Below, piece by piece: positions 28,206 to 36,835 of a stretch of DNA of 64,000 nucleotides. Where the stretch lies: contig NZ_JACHWU010000001.1 of NCBI RefSeq assembly GCF_014191605.1, positions 1,612,001 to 1,676,000 on the forward strand, read 5' to 3'. Within the stretch, counting starts at the first letter, position 1. Each line of letters starts with the position of its first letter. The notes under the pieces are model-generated. The model saw only the letters and a program-made list of their open reading frames with translations. It ran no database searches and was not told the DNA's origin. The position numbers and the translations under genes are program-made. This stretch comes from Prauserella isguenensis (GTDB lineage: Bacteria; Actinomycetota; Actinomycetes; Mycobacteriales; Pseudonocardiaceae).

Positions 28206-28288
28206 GGGTCCCCCTAGCTGCCGGAAGCGATAGTGACGGCCACCCTACGTGCGTTCGCGCACGTCAGGCGGCCATCACCCGCGGCGTG

Positions 28289-29056
28289 TCAGGCGTTCTC
28301 CCTCCGGAACGTCCGCGCGCCCCAGAACACGCACAGCGACATCAGCACGACGAGCACGATCGACCCGGTGAGCAGCGCGTCGACGGAGAAGTCGCCGCGG
28401 AATCCGGCACGGCCCGCATCGACGATGTGCGTGAACGGGTTGATCCGCGAGATCGCGTACAGCCAGTCAGGTGCGAGGCCGGTCGTGATCGGCACGAGGA
28501 TCCCCGACAGCAGCAGCACCGGCATCATCACCGAGTTCACCAGTGCGGGGAACGCCTGCTCGTTGCGCAGCGTCAATGCGACGGCGTACGACGCGGAGGC
28601 CAACGTCACCGACAGCATCGCCACGATCAGCAGCGTCAGCAGGATCCCGCCGACCGGGGCCGACAGTCCGAACACGAGGAACGCCAGGATCGTGATGATG
28701 ATCGCCTGCGCCACGGTGGTCAGGCCGTTCATCAGGACCTTGCCGAGCAGCAGTGCCACCCGGCTGGCGGGCGTGACGCGGAGCCGTTCGACCACGCCGT
28801 TGCGCAGGTCGGCCAGCAGCGAGAAGCCCGCCGTCGTCGCGCTGAACAGCGCGAGCTGAATGATCAGCGCAGGAGTGAGGATCGTCCAGCTGCTGCCGGG
28901 CGGGAAGCCGGGCGTGCTGGTCACGATCCGCTCCATCAGCGGTCCGAACAGCACCAGGTACAGCACCGGTTGCATCACGCCGATCGCCAGCCACGCGGGA
29001 TTCCGCAGCAGCAGGGTCGCGTCGCGCCGGAAGATCAGCCAGGTGTCACGCAGCAT
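28289..29056 (-). CDS. ABC-2 type exporter permease (DrrB-like)
   Basis: 255 aa. Six hydrophobic segments in the ABC-2 arrangement, including LAIGVMQPVLYLVLFGPLM, LALFSATTAGFSLLADLRNGVVERLRVTP (the conserved E-R-L-R amphipathic coupling helix), and a late VMMPVLLLSGILVPI with INPFTHIVDAGRA typical of DrrB/NodJ. It should form the membrane channel with the ATPase encoded immediately upstream, whose 3' end it overlaps by 11 nt. The substrate (drug, lipid or glycolipid) is not deducible. Confidence 0.93.
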   Translation of the reverse strand: MLRDTWLIFRRDATLLLRNPAWLAIGVMQPVLYLVLFGPLMERIVTSTPGFPPGSSWTILTPALIIQLALFSATTAGFSLLADLRNGVVERLRVTPASRVALLLGKVLMNGLTTVAQAIIITILAFLVFGLSAPVGGILLTLLIVAMLSVTLASASYAVALTLRNEQAFPALVNSVMMPVLLLSGILVPITTGLAPDWLYAISRINPFTHIVDAGRAGFRGDFSVDALLTGSIVLVVLMSLCVFWGARTFRRENA

Positions 29057-30086
29057 GGGTCGGCACCTCGTTCCGCTCGCCGTCGTCGGCCGCCGCCTCG
29101 TCCGCCGAGTCCGCGTCGCCGCCGCTCCCGGAGTCGCGGAGGCTGCGGCCGGTGAGGGTCAGGAACACGTCGTCCAACGTCGGCCGCTGCACCTGCATCG
29201 ACTGCATCGTCAGGTTCTCGGCGTCGAAGGCCCGCAGCAGCGCGGGCAGCGCCGTGTCGCCGCGCGGTACGCGGAACCGCACCTCGCCGGGCGCCGTCGT
29301 CAGCTCGTGGGCGCCCTCGACCCCGCCGACGATCTCCGCTGCCCTCGTCGTGACGTCGTCGTCGACACCGAGCACGACGCTGTCGCCGGACACCCGCGCC
29401 TTGAGCGCGTCCGGCGTGCCTTCGGCGACGATCTCGCCACCGTCGATGACGAGGATGCGGTCGCAGAGCGCGTCGGCCTCCTCCAGGTAGTGCGTCGTGA
29501 GGAAGAGGGTCACGCCCTGTTCGGAGCGCAGCGTGCGGATGTGTTCCCACAGGTTCGCCCGGCTCTGCGGGTCGAGTCCGGTCGTCGGTTCGTCGAAGAA
29601 CACCAGCTTCGGCGAGTGGATCAGCCCGAGCGCGATGTCGAGCCTGCGCCGCTGGCCGCCGGAGAGCGTCTTCGTGAGCCGCTGGTCCAATCCGGACAGG
29701 TCGAGCTGTTCGGTCAGCTCCCTGCCCCGCGCGATCGCATCGGCCTTGCCGAGTCCGTAGAGCCTGCCCTGCAGCTCGATCTCCTCGGCGACCTTGCATT
29801 CGGGCCCGGTGCCGCCGCCCTGCGCGACGTAGCCGATGCGCCCCCGCACCCCGACCGGATCGGCGCGCAGGTCGCGTCCGGCCACCTGCGCTTCGCCCGC
29901 GGTGGGCGTGAGCAGGGTCGTGAGCATGCGCAACGTCGTCGTCTTGCCCGCACCGTTGGGCCCGAGGAAGCCGACGAGTTCGCCTTCGGCGACGTCGATG
30001 TCGACGCCTTTCACCGCGTCCACGGTGCGCCCGCGCGACGTGAACCGTCGCTGCAGGCCACGTGCCTTGATCAAGAAAACCCCCAT
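29046..30086 (-). CDS. ABC exporter ATP-binding protein (DrrA-like)
   Basis: 346 aa. Walker A GPNGAGKTTT, Q-loop in IGYVAQGGG, signature LSGGQRRRLDIALGL, Walker B LVFFDEPTTGLDP and H-loop LTTHYLEEADALCD are intact. A C-terminal DrrA1-like domain (about 240-320) and an acidic tail of about 30 residues follow. The ATG at 30086 has no Shine-Dalgarno; GGGGG inside codons 2-3 could serve an in-frame TTG at 30074. Its leader contains two strong hairpins and the palindrome at 30176-30193. Probably controlled by the PadR protein encoded upstream. Confidence 0.94.
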   Translation of the reverse strand: MGVFLIKARGLQRRFTSRGRTVDAVKGVDIDVAEGELVGFLGPNGAGKTTTLRMLTTLLTPTAGEAQVAGRDLRADPVGVRGRIGYVAQGGGTGPECKVAEEIELQGRLYGLGKADAIARGRELTEQLDLSGLDQRLTKTLSGGQRRRLDIALGLIHSPKLVFFDEPTTGLDPQSRANLWEHIRTLRSEQGVTLFLTTHYLEEADALCDRILVIDGGEIVAEGTPDALKARVSGDSVVLGVDDDVTTRAAEIVGGVEGAHELTTAPGEVRFRVPRGDTALPALLRAFDAENLTMQSMQVQRPTLDDVFLTLTGRSLRDSGSGGDADSADEAAADDGERNEVPTHAA

Positions 30087-30099
30087 CGAAAGAAAGCGG

Positions 30100-30128
30100 G
30101 TCCGCCGCCGTGTGTGGAGGCGGCGGAC
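30100..30128 (-). promoter_or_regulatory. Perfect 10-bp leader hairpin before the ABC ATPase gene
   Basis: Arms GTCCGCCGCC (30100-30109) and GGCGGCGGAC (30119-30128) pair perfectly around a 9-nt loop. The hairpin ends 13 nt from the ATG. A second stem, GCCGGCC/GGCCGGC, follows at 30136-30153. There is no T-run on either strand side. It could be an attenuator, a translation block, or simply mRNA stabilisation. Confidence 0.6.
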
Positions 30129-30175
30129 TACGTGGGCCGGCCGAGCGGCCGGCGATGCTTCAACTGTCCTCCCGC

Positions 30176-30193
30176 CTAGTCAAATTTGATTAG
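30176..30193. promoter_or_regulatory. Palindromic operator upstream of DrrAB-like genes (PadR candidate site)
   Basis: 18-nt inverted repeat, CTAGTCAAA joined to TTTGATTAG, with one mismatch in nine paired positions. It stands out as AT-rich in GC-rich surroundings. It lies 90 nt upstream of the ABC ATPase start and downstream of the PadR gene, where it could sit in the exporter promoter. PadR proteins commonly bind such short AT-rich palindromes. Confidence 0.7.
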
Positions 30194-30315
30194 CAGGCAG
30201 AATCGGAGCTATCATGAGCGTGGCGCCCGGCGATGGGAGATGCGAAGAGTTTTCGCCCGGAGCGATACCGCTGAGAGCGAACGGCCCCCGTGGCCCGGCG
30301 TGCGGCGCCGCGGGT

Positions 30316-30930
30316 TCAGGACGTGGCGCTGGGCGCCGCGGAACCGAAATCGTGGCCGGCGTCGTCGGCCATCACGTACTCGCCCGCACGCAGCCGCGCG
30401 ACGAGGTCCGAGGTCCAGGAGATGTCGGCGTCGCAGTGGGCGAGCCACAGCCGGTACAGCTCGTTGACGTGCGCAGGCTGTCCCCACTCGATGCCCTTGT
30501 CGAGGACGGCCGCGACGTTCCTGCGCTGACCGTCGAGCTGGACGAGGCGGTACTCGAGCAGATCGACCGCCAGCGCGCGCGGCAGTGCCGTGAGGAACAC
30601 CAGCGCGGCCGAGAACTCGTAGGCGCCCCCGGCGGCTCCGTCGACATCGACGATGCGCTGTTGCAGCTCCTGCTGGAACGCGTCCTCGCCCGCACCGGTC
30701 AGCGTGTACGCGAGCCGATCGGGACCCTTCCCCTGCGGAGTCTCCACCTGCTCGAGCAGTCCTTCGAGAGCGAGGCGCTTGAGTGCGTGGTAGATCGACC
30801 CCGGCTGGACGTTGGCCCACTTGTCGGCCGACCACGACAGCAGCTCTCGTCGCACCTGGTAGCCGTGCGCGCCGCCCGTGGCGCCGTGCATTCGCACCAC
30901 ACCGAGCACGAGCAACCGCGTCGCCGACAC
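30316..30930 (-). CDS. PadR family transcriptional regulator
   Basis: 204 aa from GTG 30930, preceded by GGAGG at nine bases; a longer frame starts at 30981 but lacks a site. The winged-helix domain (about 1-85) contains [50 protein letters not shown] and the wing [15 protein letters not shown]. The C-terminal half is helical (Vir_C-like dimerisation arm). PadR repressors often control a neighbouring DrrAB-type exporter and respond to its substrate, and this gene is directly upstream of one on the same strand. Confidence 0.92.
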   Translation of the reverse strand: MSATRLLVLGVVRMHGATGGAHGYQVRRELLSWSADKWANVQPGSIYHALKRLALEGLLEQVETPQGKGPDRLAYTLTGAGEDAFQQELQQRIVDVDGAAGGAYEFSAALVFLTALPRALAVDLLEYRLVQLDGQRRNVAAVLDKGIEWGQPAHVNELYRLWLAHCDADISWTSDLVARLRAGEYVMADDAGHDFGSAAPSATS

Positions 30931-31109
30931 CGCCTCCGGCCTCCGTCCCTGGTCGCGTAGCGAGAGGTGCCATCCTCCCACCCGCAGGAACGCTCACGTC
31001 GCCGAAGGTCGCTCCCAGAGGCGCGCTCGCCCCACGGTGTTGGCCCGCCCGCCGGCCCGGCCCCCGCCCCCCGACGTGGCGCTACGCGCCGCAGTGTTCA
31101 ATTTCAAGT

Positions 31110-32903
31110 ATGAGCACCTCTGTGTTGACCGCGGTGGCCTGGCCTTACGCCAACGGTCCCCGCCACATCGGTCATGTGTCCGGTTTCGGCGTCCCCTCCG
31201 ACGTCTTCTCGCGTTATCAGCGAATGGCCGGCAACCGGGTGCTCATGGTCTCCGGCACCGACGAACACGGCACGCCCATCCTGGTGCAGTCCGACAAGGA
31301 AGGTCTCTCGCCGCAGGAGACCGCCGACAAGTACACCCGCCAGATCAGTCAGGACCTGCGCGGTCTCGGCCTTTCCTACGACCTGTTCACGCGCACCACC
31401 ACCGGCAACCACGCCGAGGTGGTGCAGCAGATCTTCCTGGCGCTGCACCGCAACGGCTACGTCGTGCCGAGGACGACCACCGGCGCGGTCAGCCCGTCGA
31501 CGGGCCGCACGCTGCCGGACCGCTACATCGAGGGCACCTGCCCACTCTGCGGCTACGACGGGGCGCGCGGCGACCAGTGCGACAACTGCGGCAACCAGCT
31601 CGACGCCGCCGAGCTGAAGAACCCGCGTTCCCGCATCAACGGTGAGAAGCCCGAGTTCGTCGAGACCGAGCACCTGTTCCTCGACCTGCCCGCCTTCACC
31701 GAATCGCTCGGCAACTGGCTCTCGACCAAGACCGACTGGCGCCCGAACGTTCTGAACTTCACCAAGAACCTCGTCGACGACATGCGCCCGCGGCCGATCA
31801 CGCGGGACCTGGACTGGGGAGTGAAGGTACCGCTCGACGGGTGGCGCGACCAGCCGCTCAAGCGGTTCTACGTGTGGTTCGACGCGGTCATCGGCTACTT
31901 CTCCGCCAGCGTCGAATGGGCCCGCCGCAGCGGCGACCCGGACGCGTGGCAGCCGTTCTGGACGGACCCCGACGCGCAGTCCTTCTACTTCATGGGCAAG
32001 GACAACATCACGTTCCACGCCCAGCTGTGGCCCGCGTTCCTGCTCGGCCACAACGGCCAGGGCGACAAGGGCGGCGAGCCCGGTCCGTACGGCACGCTGA
32101 ACCTGCCGGGCGAGATCGTCTCGAGCGAGTTCCTCACCATGAGCGGGTCGAAGTTCTCGACCTCGCGCGGCACTGTCATCTACGTCGAGGACTTTCTCCG
32201 CGAGTTCGGCCCCGACACGCTGCGCTACTTCATCAGCGTCGCCGGACCGGAAACGCAGGACACCGACTTCACGTGGGACGAGTTCGTCCGGCGCACCAAC
32301 TTCGAGCTCGCCAACGAGTGGGGCAACCTCGTCAACCGGTCGATCTCGTTGGCACACAAGAACAACGGTGGCGTACCGGCGCCGACCGCGCCCGCGCCCG
32401 CCGACGAGGAACTCAAGGCGCTGTCCCGCGGGGCGTTCGAGACCGTGGGCACGCACCTGCGGCGCTCGCGGTTCAAGCAGGCGGCGGGCGAGGCGATGCG
32501 CGTCGTGTCCGCGGCCAACAAGTACCTGTCCGACCAGGAGCCGTGGAAACTGAAGGAGGACCCGGACCGGCGGGATGCGGTGTTGCACACGGCGCTGCAG
32601 GTCGTGTCCGACGCGAACGCGCTCCTGACGCCGTTCCTGCCGCACGCCGCGCAGAAGGTCCACGAGGCCCTCGGCGGCACGGGTGTGTGGGCGGCGCAGC
32701 CCGAGTGTCACGACGTCGAGGATCTCGACATCCCCGGTCGCACGAACCCGATCCTCACCGGGGACTACTCGAACGAGCAGGCGAAGTGGGAGTCGACGCC
32801 GGTCGAGGTCGGCCGTCCGCTCGAGAAGCCGTCGCCGCTGTTCGCCAAGCTCGACGCGTCGCTGGGCGAGACCGGTCCCGAGTGGGCGCCCATCCAGAGC
32901 TGA
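31110..32903 (+). CDS. metG: Methionine-tRNA ligase
   Basis: 597 aa class Ia synthetase. HIGH motif in [23 protein letters not shown]; knuckle zinc domain with [18 protein letters not shown] (four Cys); KMSKS-equivalent [14 protein letters not shown]; anticodon-binding domain from about 430 ([14 protein letters not shown]). No C-terminal EMAP domain. The ATG at 31110 lacks a Shine-Dalgarno and may be leaderless. It is divergent from the padR gene and followed by a structured intergenic element before tatD. Confidence 0.97.
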   Translation: MSTSVLTAVAWPYANGPRHIGHVSGFGVPSDVFSRYQRMAGNRVLMVSGTDEHGTPILVQSDKEGLSPQETADKYTRQISQDLRGLGLSYDLFTRTTTGNHAEVVQQIFLALHRNGYVVPRTTTGAVSPSTGRTLPDRYIEGTCPLCGYDGARGDQCDNCGNQLDAAELKNPRSRINGEKPEFVETEHLFLDLPAFTESLGNWLSTKTDWRPNVLNFTKNLVDDMRPRPITRDLDWGVKVPLDGWRDQPLKRFYVWFDAVIGYFSASVEWARRSGDPDAWQPFWTDPDAQSFYFMGKDNITFHAQLWPAFLLGHNGQGDKGGEPGPYGTLNLPGEIVSSEFLTMSGSKFSTSRGTVIYVEDFLREFGPDTLRYFISVAGPETQDTDFTWDEFVRRTNFELANEWGNLVNRSISLAHKNNGGVPAPTAPAPADEELKALSRGAFETVGTHLRRSRFKQAAGEAMRVVSAANKYLSDQEPWKLKEDPDRRDAVLHTALQVVSDANALLTPFLPHAAQKVHEALGGTGVWAAQPECHDVEDLDIPGRTNPILTGDYSNEQAKWESTPVEVGRPLEKPSPLFAKLDASLGETGPEWAPIQS

Positions 32904-32916
32904 ACCGACCGTGACG

Positions 32917-33027
32917 CCCCCAGGGCACCTTTGGGGCAGTCAACGCCCCGGATCTTCCCTTCGTTCGGCAGCGCACGCGAGGGGAGGAATGGGGGCGCTC
33001 AACGCCCCCCCATGGTGCCCTTGGGGG
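32917..33027. repeat. Long inverted repeat between metG and tatD
   Basis: Left arm CCCCCAGGGCACC (32917-32929) pairs with right arm GGTGCCCTTGGGGG (33014-33027), one nucleotide apart from perfect. Inside the right part another hairpin, TGGGGGCG-CTCAA-CGCCCCC, is present. It starts 13 nt after the metG stop and ends about 20 nt before the tatD GTG. It could act as a bidirectional or rightward terminator for metG, or be a dispersed intergenic repeat. Confidence 0.65.
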
Positions 33028-33047
33028 GAACCCAGCCGGGAGAAGAC

Positions 33048-33899
33048 GTGAGCCGGAAGAGAGATCGTGACGCGCCGCCGCCGGTGCCGGAACGCCTGCC
33101 CTCGCCCGTGGTGGACGCGCACACCCATCTCGACGCCTGCGGCGACGGCACACCCGAGGCCGTGGCGGGGCTGCTCGACCGCGCGGGCCGGGCAGGCGTC
33201 GAACGGGTGGTCACCGTGGCCGACGACCTCGCCGCCGCCCGATGGGCCGCCGACGCGGCGACGTGGGACGAGCGTGTGTTCGCCGCCGTGGCGATCCACC
33301 CGACCCGCACCGCAGACTTCGGCGACGTCGAACGGGCCGAGATCGAACGTCTCGTGGCGGGAGACCGCGTCGTCGCGGTCGGTGAGACCGGTCTGGACTA
33401 CTACTGGGACTACTCACCGCCGGACGCCCAGCAGGAGGCGTTCCGGTGGCACATCGACCTCGCCAAGCGGATCGGCAAGCCGCTGATGATCCACGACCGC
33501 GAGGCGCACGAGGACATCCTGCGCATCCTCGACGAGGAGGGCGCCCCGGACACCGTGGTGTTCCACTGCTTCTCGGGCGACGGCGACATGGCGCGCCGCT
33601 GTGTCGAAGCGGGCTACGTGTTGTCGTTCGCGGGCACCGTCACCTTCCGGAACGCCAAGGGTCTGCACGAGGCGGCGAAGCTCGTGCCCGCAGAGCAGTA
33701 CCTGGTCGAGACCGATGCGCCGTTCCTCACCCCGCACCCCTACCGGGGACACCCGAACGAGCCGTACTGCGCGGCTTATACCCTTCACGGGCTCGCGGAG
33801 CTTCGCGGGGAGTCGGTCGACGTGGTCGCCGACGCCGTTCGGAGCAACGCCGAGCGGGTGTTCGGCCTCCCCTCGTCGCGGAGGGTCACCTCGGCGTGA
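33048..33899 (+). CDS. tatD: TatD family metal-dependent hydrolase (DNase)
   Basis: 283 aa from GTG 33048, preceded by GGGAGAAG; a longer in-frame start lies in the intergenic repeat. Metal-binding motifs: VVDAHTHLDACGD (HxH), AVGETGLDYYWDYSPP (Glu), KPLMIHDREAHEDIL (His), VFHCFSGDGDMAR (His) and LVETDAPFLTPHPYRG (Asp). It is a TIM-barrel 3'-5' exonuclease of the YcfH/TatD type. Position between metG and rpfB is conserved in actinobacteria. Confidence 0.95.
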   Translation: MSRKRDRDAPPPVPERLPSPVVDAHTHLDACGDGTPEAVAGLLDRAGRAGVERVVTVADDLAAARWAADAATWDERVFAAVAIHPTRTADFGDVERAEIERLVAGDRVVAVGETGLDYYWDYSPPDAQQEAFRWHIDLAKRIGKPLMIHDREAHEDILRILDEEGAPDTVVFHCFSGDGDMARRCVEAGYVLSFAGTVTFRNAKGLHEAAKLVPAEQYLVETDAPFLTPHPYRGHPNEPYCAAYTLHGLAELRGESVDVVADAVRSNAERVFGLPSSRRVTSA

Positions 33900-33943
33900 T
33901 CGCACTGCGACAACCATGGGGGTGCAACCGTCGATCGGCCCAG

Positions 33944-33957
33944 GTGACGAAGGTCAC
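33944..33957. promoter_or_regulatory. Candidate CRP/GlxR site upstream of rpfB
   Basis: GTGA-CGAAGG-TCAC gives the GTGA-N6-TCAC core of cAMP-receptor sites. Its centre lies about 60 nt upstream of the start point expected from the promoter at 33975-34003, which is the usual class I activator position. rpf genes of mycobacteria and corynebacteria are known CRP/GlxR targets. Confidence 0.6.
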
Positions 33958-33974
33958 GGGATCGCGCGCCGTGT

Positions 33975-34003
33975 TTGCGCAACCCCTCGGCACCCGTTAC
34001 GGT
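33975..34003 (+). promoter_or_regulatory. Putative rpfB promoter
   Basis: TTGCGC (33975-33980) and TACGGT (33998-34003) are separated by 17 nt, a good match to housekeeping sigma promoters of actinobacteria. This implies an untranslated leader of about 160 nt before the GTG at 34170. I looked in that leader for a c-di-AMP riboswitch, known before some rpf genes, and could not recognise one. Confidence 0.5.
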
Positions 34004-34169
34004 CCCGTGACCGTGCCGGTTGAGATCGACTGTCTCGATGCGGCACGCCCACAGTCACGTCGGTGTTCGTCGGGGACGGCATCGCCCGCCGGGGCCATGG
34101 CCTCGCGGGAATGTCAGGGGACGACGCTGGCTGCGGGAGTCCTGGCCATGCGTGAAAGGGATTGACCCT

Positions 34170-35603
34170 GTGACTGGTAGCTACGGGCGCGCAGACGCGA
34201 GCTCGTCGTCGGCTCCGGCCGGCTCGACGGCTCTGCTCGACCGACCGAGCGACCCAGAGTTCTCCTCCGACCCGCGGATCACGCGGGACGACATCCTCGC
34301 CGTGCTCGGCCCCGACGCCGACACACTCATGACCGAGGCCAATGTCGGAGTGGACGAGCTCATCCGGCTGATCAATGCCGAGACGACGATGCTCCCGCCG
34401 ATCGTCGACACCCCGCCCGCGCCCGCCGCGGCCGCGGGTACGAGCGTCGAGGAGCCCGAGGACGGCCTCGCGAGCGCGGTCAAGACGTGGAAGAAGCGGT
34501 TCCTCAAGGGGTCGGTTCTCGCCATGCTCATCACGCTCACCGGTGGCGGTGCGGCGGCGCTCGCGATGAACAAGAGCGTCACACTCAACGTCGACGGCGA
34601 GGAGCAGACGGTCCGCAGCTTCGGCGACACCGTCGGCGAAGTGCTGGACGACGCGGACATCGACGTCGGCAAGCACGACGCGCTGTCCCCCTCGCCGCAG
34701 GCCGAGGTGGGTGACGGCGGTGTCATCACACTCGAGCGCGGTCGCCACATGACCGTGTCGGTCGACGGTGAGCAGCGTCAGGTGTGGGTCCGCGCGACCA
34801 CCGTCGACGAGGCGCTCACCCAGCTCGGGATGCAGGACCTCAAGAACGAGGGCGCGAAGCTGTCCGCGCCGCTCGACAGCGAGGTGCCCCTGAAGGGCAT
34901 GACGCTCGAGGTGCGGACGCAGAAGAGCGTCATGATCTTCGACGGCGGCAAGGAGCCCCGGGAGGTCACGACCCACGCCATCACCGCGGGCGACCTGATC
35001 GACGAGCTCGGCATGAAGCTCGGCCCGCAGGACCGCATCCAGAGCGGTAAGCAGATGAGCCTCGAGGACGGCGCAGAGGTCTACATCAGCCGCACCGGCG
35101 TCTCGGTGGTCAAGCAGAAGGAGACCATCGAGCCCGAGGTCCGCACCATCGAGGACCCCGAGCTGGAGCAGGGCAAGAAGGTCGTCGAGAAGCCCGGCAA
35201 GGCGGGCGAGGAGCTCGTCACCTACCGGGTCACCAAGGAGAACGGCGAGGAGATCGCCCGCGAGGAGGTCGACTCCAAGGTTCTCAAGGAGGCCAAGGAC
35301 AAGGTCGTGCGCGTGGGCACCAAGGAGCCCCCGCAGCCGCAGATCACCGGCGGCGCCGTGTGGGACCGACTGGCTCAGTGCGAGTCCGGCGGCGACTGGT
35401 CCATCGACACCGGCAACGGCTACTACGGCGGCCTCCAGTTCGACAAGCAGACCTGGGACGCCTACGGCGGCGACCAGTACGCGGCCTACCCAGACGAGGC
35501 GAGCCGCGAGCAGCAGATCGCCATCGCCACCAAGGTGCGCGACGCCCGGGGTGGCAGCTACAGCGCCTGGCCTGCCTGCTCGTCGGAGCTCGGCCTCCCG
35601 TAA
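34170..35603 (+). CDS. rpfB: Resuscitation-promoting factor RpfB-like muralytic protein
   Basis: 477 aa from GTG 34170 (AAAGGG upstream). Residues 1-105 are hydrophilic and cytoplasmic, with ITRDDILAVLGPDADTLMTE. A signal-anchor lies at about 113-133. Three DUF348 repeats follow (SVTLNVDGEEQTVRSFGDTV; MTVSVDGEQRQVWVRATTV; SVMIFDGGKEPREVTTHAI), then a G5 domain at about 308-385 and the C-terminal Rpf lysozyme-like domain (WDRLAQCESGGDWSIDTG; catalytic Glu405). It cleaves peptidoglycan during resuscitation and division. The long cytoplasmic N-terminus differs from the lipoprotein signal of M. tuberculosis RpfB. Confidence 0.95.
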   Translation: MTGSYGRADASSSSAPAGSTALLDRPSDPEFSSDPRITRDDILAVLGPDADTLMTEANVGVDELIRLINAETTMLPPIVDTPPAPAAAAGTSVEEPEDGLASAVKTWKKRFLKGSVLAMLITLTGGGAAALAMNKSVTLNVDGEEQTVRSFGDTVGEVLDDADIDVGKHDALSPSPQAEVGDGGVITLERGRHMTVSVDGEQRQVWVRATTVDEALTQLGMQDLKNEGAKLSAPLDSEVPLKGMTLEVRTQKSVMIFDGGKEPREVTTHAITAGDLIDELGMKLGPQDRIQSGKQMSLEDGAEVYISRTGVSVVKQKETIEPEVRTIEDPELEQGKKVVEKPGKAGEELVTYRVTKENGEEIAREEVDSKVLKEAKDKVVRVGTKEPPQPQITGGAVWDRLAQCESGGDWSIDTGNGYYGGLQFDKQTWDAYGGDQYAAYPDEASREQQIAIATKVRDARGGSYSAWPACSSELGLP

Positions 35604-35687
35604 CCGGTCGTCGAACGTCCGCACGTTTTCCCGCGGCCCGGTACCCCTTCGCAGGGTGCCGGGCCGCGTTGTGCTGAACTCATCGGT

Positions 35688-36557
35688 GTGACCGCTGAAC
35701 CACCGGGGCTGCTCGGGCCCGCCGAGATCCGGCAGCTCGCCGAGGAGCTCGACGTCCGCCCGACCAAGAAGCTCGGCCAGAACTTCGTGCACGACGCCAA
35801 CACGGTGCGCAGGATCGTCGAGCTGGCCGAGGTCGGTCTCGGCACCGACACCGACCCGCTCGTGCTCGAGGTGGGCCCCGGGCTGGGTTCGCTGACGCTC
35901 GGCCTCCTCGGTACCGGCGCGCGCGTGGTGGCGGTGGAGATCGACCCGGCGCTCGCGGGGCGGCTGGAACGCACGGTGGTGGCACACGCTCCCGACGCGG
36001 CGTCACGGCTGACGGTCGTCGCCGACGACGCTCTGCGCGTCGACAGCGGTCATGTCGGCGAGCCGGACGCGCTCGTCGCCAACCTGCCCTACAACGTCGC
36101 GGTTCCCGTGGTGCTCCACCTGCTCGCCGAACTGCCGTCCCTGCGGCGCGTCCTGGTGATGGTCCAGACCGAGGTGGCCGACCGCATGGCCGCGGGCCCG
36201 GGGGGCCGGGTCTACGGCGTGCCGAGCGTGAAGCTCGCCTGGTACGGCACGGTCCGCAAAGTGGCCGCCGTGCCGAGGTCGGTGTTCTGGCCGGTGCCGA
36301 ACGTCGACTCGTCGCTCATCGCCTTCGACCGCGGTCCCGAGCGCACCGATGTGGACCGTGCCACGGTGTTCGCCGTCGTCGACGCCGCGTTCGCGCAGCG
36401 GCGGAAGACGTTGCGCGCGGCTCTCGCGTCGTGGGCGGGCTCGGCCGAGCGGGCGGGGGAGATCCTGACCGCCGCCGGGATCGATCCGCGGTCCAGGGGA
36501 GAACAGCTCGACATCGACCAGTACGTGGCTATCGCGAGGGCGGCCGCCACGATGTGA
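35688..36557 (+). CDS. rsmA: 16S rRNA (adenine(1518)-N6/adenine(1519)-N6)-dimethyltransferase
   Basis: 289 aa KsgA/Dim1 enzyme. Motifs: [23 protein letters not shown] motif [29 protein letters not shown], the catalytic NLPYN block ([15 protein letters not shown]), [17 protein letters not shown] and [19 protein letters not shown] start at 35688 without a clear Shine-Dalgarno. It dimethylates two adenines near the 3' end of 16S rRNA. Order rpfB-rsmA-ispE is conserved in actinobacteria, but here a riboswitch unit has been placed between rsmA and ispE. Confidence 0.96.
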   Translation: MTAEPPGLLGPAEIRQLAEELDVRPTKKLGQNFVHDANTVRRIVELAEVGLGTDTDPLVLEVGPGLGSLTLGLLGTGARVVAVEIDPALAGRLERTVVAHAPDAASRLTVVADDALRVDSGHVGEPDALVANLPYNVAVPVVLHLLAELPSLRRVLVMVQTEVADRMAAGPGGRVYGVPSVKLAWYGTVRKVAAVPRSVFWPVPNVDSSLIAFDRGPERTDVDRATVFAVVDAAFAQRRKTLRAALASWAGSAERAGEILTAAGIDPRSRGEQLDIDQYVAIARAAATM

Positions 36558-36636
36558 TGCCGGCGTCGCCGTTCCTCGTGTCACCGTCGGTGTGATCTAC
36601 GCCCGTCGGCTTGCCATCACGGCGATGTTTCCGGTC

Positions 36637-36642
36637 TACTAT
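36637..36642 (+). promoter_or_regulatory. -10 box of the riboswitch transcript
   Basis: TACTAT at 36637-36642 would start transcription near 36649, directly at the first base of the riboswitch P1 helix (36651). The only -35-like sequence, TTGCCA at 36611-36616, is 20 nt away, which is longer than ideal. Assignment leans on position. Confidence 0.45.
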
Positions 36643-36650
36643 GTGGGAAT

Positions 36651-36734
36651 TCCATCCCGAGCGACCGAGAGACCTGGCTCGTCGACGTCGCAGCAACCTC
36701 CCTCGAGGACGGTGCTACCGCCAGGAGCGATGGA
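36651..36734 (+). ncRNA. SAM riboswitch candidate (SAM-I superfamily)
   Basis: P1 is TCCATC (36651-36656) with GATGGA (36729-36734). Inside, CCTGGC pairs with GCCAGG (P2). The core reads GAGAGACCTGGCTCG, then GCAGCAACC, then GGTGCTACCGCC, which corresponds to the S-box landmarks GAG, CTGGCxCG, GCAACC and GGTGCTAA. The downstream coding gene is a MetN-like protein with a methionine-sensing NIL domain, fitting SAM control. P1's 3' strand includes the first three bases of the GGAGG site of the leader peptide, so ligand binding should hide that site. Subclass is uncertain; a covariance-model scan would settle it. Confidence 0.75.
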
Positions 36735-36742
36735 GGAACGCG

Positions 36743-36835
36743 ATGTATTTTTCCGAGCCGCTCACCCGGCGTCTGGTCGTTGATCACAGTCGGCGCACCG
36801 TGTCTGCGTGTCGTCGCTCCGCCGCCCTGGTCTGA
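36743..36835 (+). CDS. Sulfur-metabolism-type leader peptide (30 aa)
   Basis: ATG 36743, with GGAGG at 36732-36736 and a 6-nt spacer, encodes a 30-residue basic peptide starting MYFSEPLTRRLVVDH and containing SRRTVSACRRSA. The LTRRL-VD-R-x-SAC arrangement matches the short 'putative leader peptides' that precede cysteine/methionine genes in actinobacteria (pattern LTxRxHVDLxRxxSAxC). The ribosome site overlaps riboswitch P1. Fourteen nt after its stop, CCCGC-GCGGG-CCCGC segments (36849-36870) allow two mutually exclusive small hairpins. Probably a cis-acting regulatory peptide, not a functional protein. Confidence 0.72.
   Translation: MYFSEPLTRRLVVDHSRRTVSACRRSAALV

Noticed and set aside
30214-30960. 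Rightward 248-codon frame across the PadR gene
   Set aside because: Antisense shadow of the PadR gene, which has a clear winged-helix domain and a ribosome site.
33900-34169. c-di-AMP (ydaO) riboswitch before rpfB
   Set aside because: Such riboswitches precede some actinobacterial rpf genes, but I could not find the conserved core here.
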